Source of the DNA: Prevotella sp. UBA5379
GTDB lineage: Bacteria > Bacteroidota > Bacteroidia > Bacteroidales > Bacteroidaceae
Direction of reading: 5' to 3'
Length of the DNA stretch: 15,805 bases
NCBI GenBank assembly: GCA_002409785.1
Contig: DHOX01000050.1
Location: forward strand, 65,413-81,217
Shown: piece by piece, positions 14,771 to 15,805 of the stretch
Position numbering within the stretch: the stretch's first letter is position 1
Layout: each line of letters starts with the position of its first letter
The notes under the pieces: generated by a model
Told to the model about the DNA's origin: nothing
What the model saw: the letters and a program-made list of their open reading frames with translations, nothing else
Database searches by the model: none
Translations under genes and position numbers: made by a program

Positions 14771-15409
14771 ATGATTAAAGGTATCAGCAAGAGAGATTGT
14801 CTTATTCTGCTTTTTTCCTGTCTTTTCTTTTCGGCGCTGCCGGCACAGAATACGCCGAATGCCCGGCAGGCGAGAAGGATATTCGGTGAGGCCTACGAAC
14901 AAATATATGGTCCTCATGGAGCTGAATTCAATTATGCCGTAAATGTAATAGGAATTTACAAGACCTCAGGCACGATGTGGATAAAGGGGGAGAAACATAA
15001 GTTTATCGAACGTCAATGTTCTGTATGGGATGACGGCAGAGAGTTCTATAGGGTAAACCGAAAAAAAAGAACCGTAGAACTATATAATGCCGGTTCTTCG
15101 AAAAAGGACAAACTGTTTTCTAAATTTTCTTTTAGTCCTGACGATTATGACTATCATATTTCCGATAGCTGTAGTGGGTATCTGATCACCCTGGACGCCC
15201 GTCCTGGTACACGGGGCATTAAACATATCAAAGCGACCATTGACAAACATACCTTAGTCCCTAAATTACTGAAGATCAAGGTCTCTTTTTTCTGGGCAAA
15301 GGTGACGATCTATGGATTTCATAAAGGAAATATTGATGATCATATCTTTCATTTCCCGCGCTCTGAGTTTTATGGATACCGCTATATTGATAAGAGATCG
15401 GAGGACTGA
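14771..15409 (+). CDS. LolA-like periplasmic protein
   Basis: 212 aa. A signal peptide (KGISKRDC, hydrophobic core, LPAQ cut near 25) precedes a chain that resembles the LolA-like beta fold. It has GTMWIKGEKHKFIE, SVWDDGREFYRVN and TVELYN near 70-107, the order seen in Bacteroidota LolA-like putative outer-membrane lipoprotein chaperones, then repeated beta strands ending FHFPRSEF. The C-terminus (YGYRYIDKRSED) is charged. The likely role is shuttling lipoproteins or a lipid-like ligand across the periplasm; the assignment rests on motif pattern, not a search. It is co-transcribed with the TPR gene 5 bases upstream, so a paired envelope function is plausible. Start: ATG at 14771 right after AAATAAAAACA. 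Confidence 0.65.
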   Translation: MIKGISKRDCLILLFSCLFFSALPAQNTPNARQARRIFGEAYEQIYGPHGAEFNYAVNVIGIYKTSGTMWIKGEKHKFIERQCSVWDDGREFYRVNRKKRTVELYNAGSSKKDKLFSKFSFSPDDYDYHISDSCSGYLITLDARPGTRGIKHIKATIDKHTLVPKLLKIKVSFFWAKVTIYGFHKGNIDDHIFHFPRSEFYGYRYIDKRSED

Positions 15410-15538
15410 TCAACAGCTTTTCCAGGGACTTGGAATGACTTTCCTGTTTTCTGATCGCTCACGACAATAAGGCAGTTGATCGTGTCATCATGTCAGTTAT
15501 AGCCTTCGGGCACGTTTCTTGCAATCCAGCATGAAGAA

Positions 15539-15584
15539 TCTGGATCCGGGAAGGTTAAGGTAACCCACCCGGAAGGAATCCGGA
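15539..15584 (+). other. Structured leader of the small membrane ORF
   Basis: An extended hairpin: TCTGGAT (15539-15545) with ATCCGGA (15578-15584, one G-T), CCGGG (15546-15550) with CCCGG (15568-15572), and GGTT (15553-15556) with AACC (15562-15565) around an AAGGT loop; two small internal asymmetries (AA/CA and a 5-base AAGGA bulge). It ends 6 bases before a strong Shine-Dalgarno. It may regulate translation of the following ORF or mark a small RNA. Confidence 0.45.
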
Positions 15585-15589
15585 GAGAC

Positions 15590-15595
15590 AGGAGG
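15590..15595 (+). promoter_or_regulatory. Strong Shine-Dalgarno (AGGAGG)
   Basis: AGGAGG lies 7 bases before the ATG at 15603 and too close to the in-frame ATGs at 15597 and 15600, so it selects 15603. A full AGGAGG is unusual in this window; most starts here lack one. Confidence 0.6.
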
Positions 15596-15602
15596 TATGA
15601 TG

Positions 15603-15686
15603 ATGAAGATTGTAATGTTATTAGCAGGTTTGTTTTTCATAGCAGGATTTATTATTCAGGATACATTCAAGAACGTAGAAAACTAA
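15603..15686 (+). CDS. Small predicted membrane peptide
   Basis: 27 aa. One hydrophobic segment (IVMLLAGLFFIAGFII) after a Lys, then a polar tail (QDTFKNVEN), which suggests a single inner-membrane helix with the short tail exposed. It is supported by a strong Shine-Dalgarno, a structured leader and a terminator 25 bases downstream; it is not a random short frame inside a gene. I see no local promoter, so it may be read through from the TPR/LolA-like unit. Function unknown; it may belong to regulatory micropeptides such as those that modulate membrane enzymes, but nothing in the sequence identifies a partner. Confidence 0.5.
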   Translation: MKIVMLLAGLFFIAGFIIQDTFKNVEN

Positions 15687-15710
15687 TTAGAGAGTTATAA
15701 GTAAAAAATG

Positions 15711-15761
15711 AAAGGGTCAGATGATGGATACGATCATTCATCATCTGACCCTTTTTATTTT
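15711..15761. terminator. Bidirectional intrinsic terminator
   Basis: AAAGGGTCAGATGATG (15711-15726) is perfectly complementary to 15739-15754 (16 bp, 12-base loop). On the plus strand TTTATTTT follows; on the minus strand the sequence after the stem is CATTTTTT. This lets it end transcripts from both sides and suggests a convergent gene at the right edge. Confidence 0.8.
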
Positions 15762-15805
15762 CCCATCCGGTAACCTGTACCGTTTCCTCTTTTCAGTGAA
15801 CATCC
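15755..15805 (-). CDS. Possible 3' end of a convergent gene (partial)
   Basis: The minus strand reads open for 16 codons from the window edge to TAA at 15757-15755, ending with LKRGNGTGYRMGK, a plausible basic C-terminal tail. The stop sits at the base of the bidirectional terminator, exactly where a convergent gene would end. Sixteen codons are too few to judge coding potential and the product cannot be named. Confidence 0.3.
   Translation of the reverse strand, partial: GCSLKRGNGTGYRMGK

Noticed and set aside
1..15805. CRISPR array, tRNA or rRNA gene
   Set aside because: No spaced identical repeats of the right size, no cloverleaf-like or rRNA-like sequence was seen in any intergenic gap.

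Overview
The window looks like a stretch of a Bacteroidota (Bacteroidales) chromosome with moderate GC. Four promoters match the Bacteroides-type pattern (TTTG or TTG, about 20 bp, then TAnnTTTG) fully or in the -7 element, most starts lack a Shine-Dalgarno sequence, and the gene groupings (ftsY-rimO; ispE divergent from dnaB; leuA-leuC-leuD-cimA-leuB) fit that phylum. I cannot name the genus from sequence alone.

Layout. 1-185: an AT-rich segment starting with short tandem direct repeats that resemble the end of an insertion sequence, then a promoter-like element. 186-4057 (+): a tightly packed set of ftsY (SRP receptor GTPase), rimO (ribosomal protein S12 methylthiotransferase), a small HU/IHF-family protein, and a second HU-domain protein that continues into an acidic linker, one membrane helix and a LysM domain. 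4147-5605 (-): a Nudix hydrolase and ispE (MEP-pathway kinase). 5713-7203 (+): dnaB, divergent from ispE and closed by a perfect 19-bp hairpin terminator. 7204-7676: a gene-poor regulatory region. 7677-13883 (+): five genes for leucine synthesis and, by inference, isoleucine synthesis by the citramalate route. 14076-15409 (+): a TPR protein and a LolA-like protein, both with signal peptides, under their own promoter. 15410-15805: a structured leader, a 27-codon membrane-peptide ORF with a strong Shine-Dalgarno, a bidirectional terminator, and possibly the tail of a convergent gene.

The most interesting element is the leader of the leu operon (7447-7641). A promoter is followed by a 26-codon ORF in which 12 codons are Ile, Leu or Val (7 Ile), then by a 15-bp hairpin with a U-tract, 35 bases before leuA. 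An alternative 10-bp pairing (7556-7565 with 7611-7620) excludes that hairpin, and a 7-bp pairing inside the ORF (7524-7530 with 7561-7567) would sequester the antiterminator arm. This is the full architecture of ribosome-mediated transcription attenuation.

It also explains the gene content. The fourth gene is a Leptospira-type citramalate synthase homologue, so LeuC, LeuD and LeuB can serve both leucine synthesis and 2-oxobutyrate (isoleucine) synthesis, matching a leader dominated by Ile codons. A second notable item is the HU-TM-LysM protein, whose domain order would physically connect DNA to peptidoglycan.
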